Origin: Deltaproteobacteria bacterium
Lineage (GTDB): Bacteria; Desulfobacterota; Desulfuromonadia; Desulfuromonadales; Geopsychrobacteraceae
DNA length: 64,000 nucleotides
Reading direction: 5' to 3'
Assembly: GCA_018399135.1 (NCBI GenBank)
Contig: JAGYPB010000009.1
Location: 1-64,000, forward strand
Shown: in pieces, positions 62,136 to 64,000 of the stretch
Numbering within the stretch: position 1 is the stretch's first letter
Layout of the letters: every line of letters begins with the position of its first letter
Program-made: the position numbers and the translations under genes
The notes under the pieces: model-generated
What the model saw: the letters and a program-made list of their open reading frames with translations, nothing else
Database searches by the model: none
Told to the model about the DNA's origin: nothing

Positions 62136-63958
62136 GGCGCCTCCTGCGGGACAATAGCGGCCACCGGACAGACCGGGATACAACAGCCGCAGCCACTGCA
62201 ACGATCGACATCAACGACCGCAAGTTTGCGTTCACGATCTAGGGATAAAGCCGGGCATTCAAAATGGCCGGTACACTTGCCGCACCCGATGCAACTGGCG
62301 AGAATTTTCACTATGGTAGAGGCCTGGGCCTTGCGGACTACCGGATCCATGACGCAACCGTGGCGGGCAATAAGGACAGCTACCCCGCCATCCGGGCGGC
62401 GAATATGGTCGTCGGCCTGTTTCAACAGATGTTCAAACCGCAGCTGGTCGTAAGGGTCGCAGACTTCAAGATAGTCGACCCCACAGGCGCTAACCAGTGG
62501 TTCGATGGCGATAGTCCTGGTTGGTCTGCCACCGGCGGCGATTCCCATGTGAGGAACCGGCTGGCCACCGGTCATCGCGGTGGTTGCGTTATCAAGAATC
62601 ACGACAATGATTCGTGCTTGCTGAACCACCGCATTGATCAGGGCCGGAATACCGGCGTGGAAAAAGGTCGAGTCGCCGATGGTCACGACAACCGTCGGGA
62701 AGTCCTCGCCATCCTGACGGAAGGATTGGTAAAATCCAGCACCTTGACTGATACAAGCGCCCATACAATGGACGGTATCGACGGCACCCAGGTTCATGCC
62801 AAGGGTATAGCAACCGATATCGGACGGGAAAATCCCCTTGGGAAAACATTTTTTAATGCTGTAGAAAGCAGCGCGATGAGGGCAGCCGGGGCACAGGGAA
62901 GGCCGCTGACCTCGGCGTTCAGCCGGCACATCAGGTGGTGCTTCCAGATCAATAAAGTCGGCCAATGCCTGATAGATCAGATCAGGTGTCAGCTCCCCTT
63001 CCCGTGGTACGGCTCCACTCTGCTTGCCAAAGGCACCGGGATGGGCCAGTTGCAGCTCGATGACTGGATAGGTTTCTTCCAGAATCAGAATCCGGTCATA
63101 ATCGTGGTGCAATCCGGCAACAAATTCAGGATTTAGCGGGTAGGGCATCAGGACCTGATAAAGGTCGAAGACTTTCGCAAGTCCGAGTTCGTTCAGCAGG
63201 TCGACCAGGTGACTATAGACAATTCCGGAAGCGACCAGCGCCGTGCGGGTATCATTGTCGTCACCAGGGGTCAGTCGGGGTTGCCAGGTTGGTTCACGCG
63301 AGATCTTCTCCAGAGTAGCGTTAAGCTGGCGGTGCAGGGCAGGTAAAAACGCCGGCGTTGCGGCCCAGCGGGTCGGGTTCTTTTCGAAAACGGCACGGCG
63401 CTGCAGGAGTTGAGGCTTGTTCGTTGCGACATTCTGACGTGAATGGCAGATGCGGGTTGTTGGCCGCAGGACGATATTTAACTGATACTTTTCTGACAGC
63501 TCATAGGCCGGACCAATCAGTTCTTTGGCTTCCCGGGGGCTGGCCGGGTCGATGACCGGAACCCGTGCCTGCAGGCAGAACAGCCGGGTGTCCTGTTCGT
63601 TCTGAGAGCTGTGGGGGCCGGGATCATCGGCGACAATGGTCAGCATCCCCCCGGCTGTGCCGATATAAGCGGTGCGCATGAAGGGATCGGCGGCCACATT
63701 CAGACCGACCTGTTTCATCACCGCGACACTGCGCTTACTGGTATAGCTGCCGGCCAGTGCCACCTCAAAGGCGATTTTTTCGTTCAGGGACCATTCGATG
63801 TGCAACGGTTCCAGTGCCAGGCCCCGGCGGTCAATCATCGCCTGGAGAATTTCCGTTGAGGGGGTGCCTGGGTAGGCTGCTGCTACTTGGCAACCGGCTT
63901 CGATCAATCCCTGACCGATGGCCTCGTTGCCCATGAGTAATTGAATATTTTGGGTCAT
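62132..63958 (-). CDS. iorA: indolepyruvate:ferredoxin oxidoreductase, alpha subunit
   Basis: The catalytic subunit using thiamine diphosphate and Fe-S clusters. 608 residues. An N-terminal pyrimidine-binding domain (LLMGNEAIGQGLIEAGCQVAAAYPGTPSTEI) is followed by a linker domain and a TDP-binding domain (about 340-530, LCPGCPHRAAFYSIKK, SDIGCYTLG, GDSTFFHAGIPALINAV). A C-terminal ferredoxin domain has CIGCGKCTGHFECP and CSGCGCCIPVCP, for two 4Fe-4S clusters. AGGATAG precedes the ATG. First gene visible of a minus-strand operon running through iorB, livMG, livF-paaK and perhaps livJ. Confidence 0.96.
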   Translation of the reverse strand: MTQNIQLLMGNEAIGQGLIEAGCQVAAAYPGTPSTEILQAMIDRRGLALEPLHIEWSLNEKIAFEVALAGSYTSKRSVAVMKQVGLNVAADPFMRTAYIGTAGGMLTIVADDPGPHSSQNEQDTRLFCLQARVPVIDPASPREAKELIGPAYELSEKYQLNIVLRPTTRICHSRQNVATNKPQLLQRRAVFEKNPTRWAATPAFLPALHRQLNATLEKISREPTWQPRLTPGDDNDTRTALVASGIVYSHLVDLLNELGLAKVFDLYQVLMPYPLNPEFVAGLHHDYDRILILEETYPVIELQLAHPGAFGKQSGAVPREGELTPDLIYQALADFIDLEAPPDVPAERRGQRPSLCPGCPHRAAFYSIKKCFPKGIFPSDIGCYTLGMNLGAVDTVHCMGACISQGAGFYQSFRQDGEDFPTVVVTIGDSTFFHAGIPALINAVVQQARIIVVILDNATTAMTGGQPVPHMGIAAGGRPTRTIAIEPLVSACGVDYLEVCDPYDQLRFEHLLKQADDHIRRPDGGVAVLIARHGCVMDPVVRKAQASTIVKILASCIGCGKCTGHFECPALSLDRERKLAVVDVDRCSGCGCCIPVCPVAAIVPQEAP

Positions 63959-64000
63959 GGTTTTCTTCTATCCTGAAAATAAGCTGACAAATGGAGACTT

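Overview
The window reads as a chromosomal segment of a Desulfuromonadales-type deltaproteobacterium (Desulfuromonas/Pelobacter/Geobacter relatives). This is inferred from protein content and gene order: thrS-infC-rpmI-rplT-pheST-ihfA-merR followed by surE-pcm-dedA-nlpD-rpoS-apt, a cysE-iscR-iscS-iscU-mnmA-mtaB operon, a B12-dependent NrdJ, a class I Fe-S fumarase, a ~1585-residue NAD-glutamate dehydrogenase and an indolepyruvate:ferredoxin oxidoreductase cluster. Nothing in it names the species.

Layout. 1-7.9 kb: tRNA-Val(GAC), then the translation operon thrS, infC (ATA start), rpmI, rplT, pheS, pheT, ihfA and a MerR regulator. 7.9-16.7 kb: surE, pcm, a DedA/YqaA membrane protein, an NlpD-like lipoprotein, rpoS, apt, tRNA-Arg, then accessory-looking genes (SMR efflux pump, EamA transporter, umuDC), a second tRNA-Val and rubredoxin. 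Every gene in this 8.3-kb patch is broken by one- or two-base indels, many in homopolymers, and both tRNAs are damaged too. Coding is clean on both sides. This looks like an error-rich assembly patch rather than biological decay, so I annotate these genes as frameshifted.

16.9-31.8 kb: aminotransferase, MTHFR-like protein and AMMECR1 (minus strand); a TPR/M48-like lipoprotein whose zinc site is degenerate, a PH-like membrane protein, miaB, a PHP phosphoesterase, an M42 aminopeptidase and a CDF transporter (plus strand); then a DEAD-box helicase, an RND/MMPL exporter and fumarase (minus strand). 32-37.4 kb: the sulfur/Fe-S/tRNA-thiolation operon, preceded by two abutting IscR type-1-like sites. 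37.4-40 kb: nrdJ and a CxxCxxCC protein (minus strand), with two NrdR boxes 31 bp apart in the nrdJ leader. 40.2-49.9 kb: a class-V aminotransferase, PIN-PhoH ATPase, tsaD, DUF2062, rsmA and the large glutamate dehydrogenase.

50.2-56.2 kb: a tightly overlapping panB-panC-panP-amidohydrolase-rseC-smpB operon, ending next to the ssrA tmRNA gene. PanP probably supplies beta-alanine for the pantoate-beta-alanine ligase encoded beside it. 56.3-64 kb (minus strand): iorA-iorB-livM-livG-livF::paaK-livJ, which looks like a module for uptake and oxidative use of aromatic or branched-chain amino acids or aryl acids. LivF and phenylacetate-CoA ligase are joined in one reading frame, yet the ligase keeps its own Shine-Dalgarno and ATG. 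LivH is not in the window.

I found no CRISPR array, prophage or transposase. The strongest non-routine signals are the tandem IscR-like sites, the LivF-PaaK fusion, the degenerate M48 protein, the NrdR boxes, the infC ATA start and a small repeat element that copies the tRNA-Arg 3' end.
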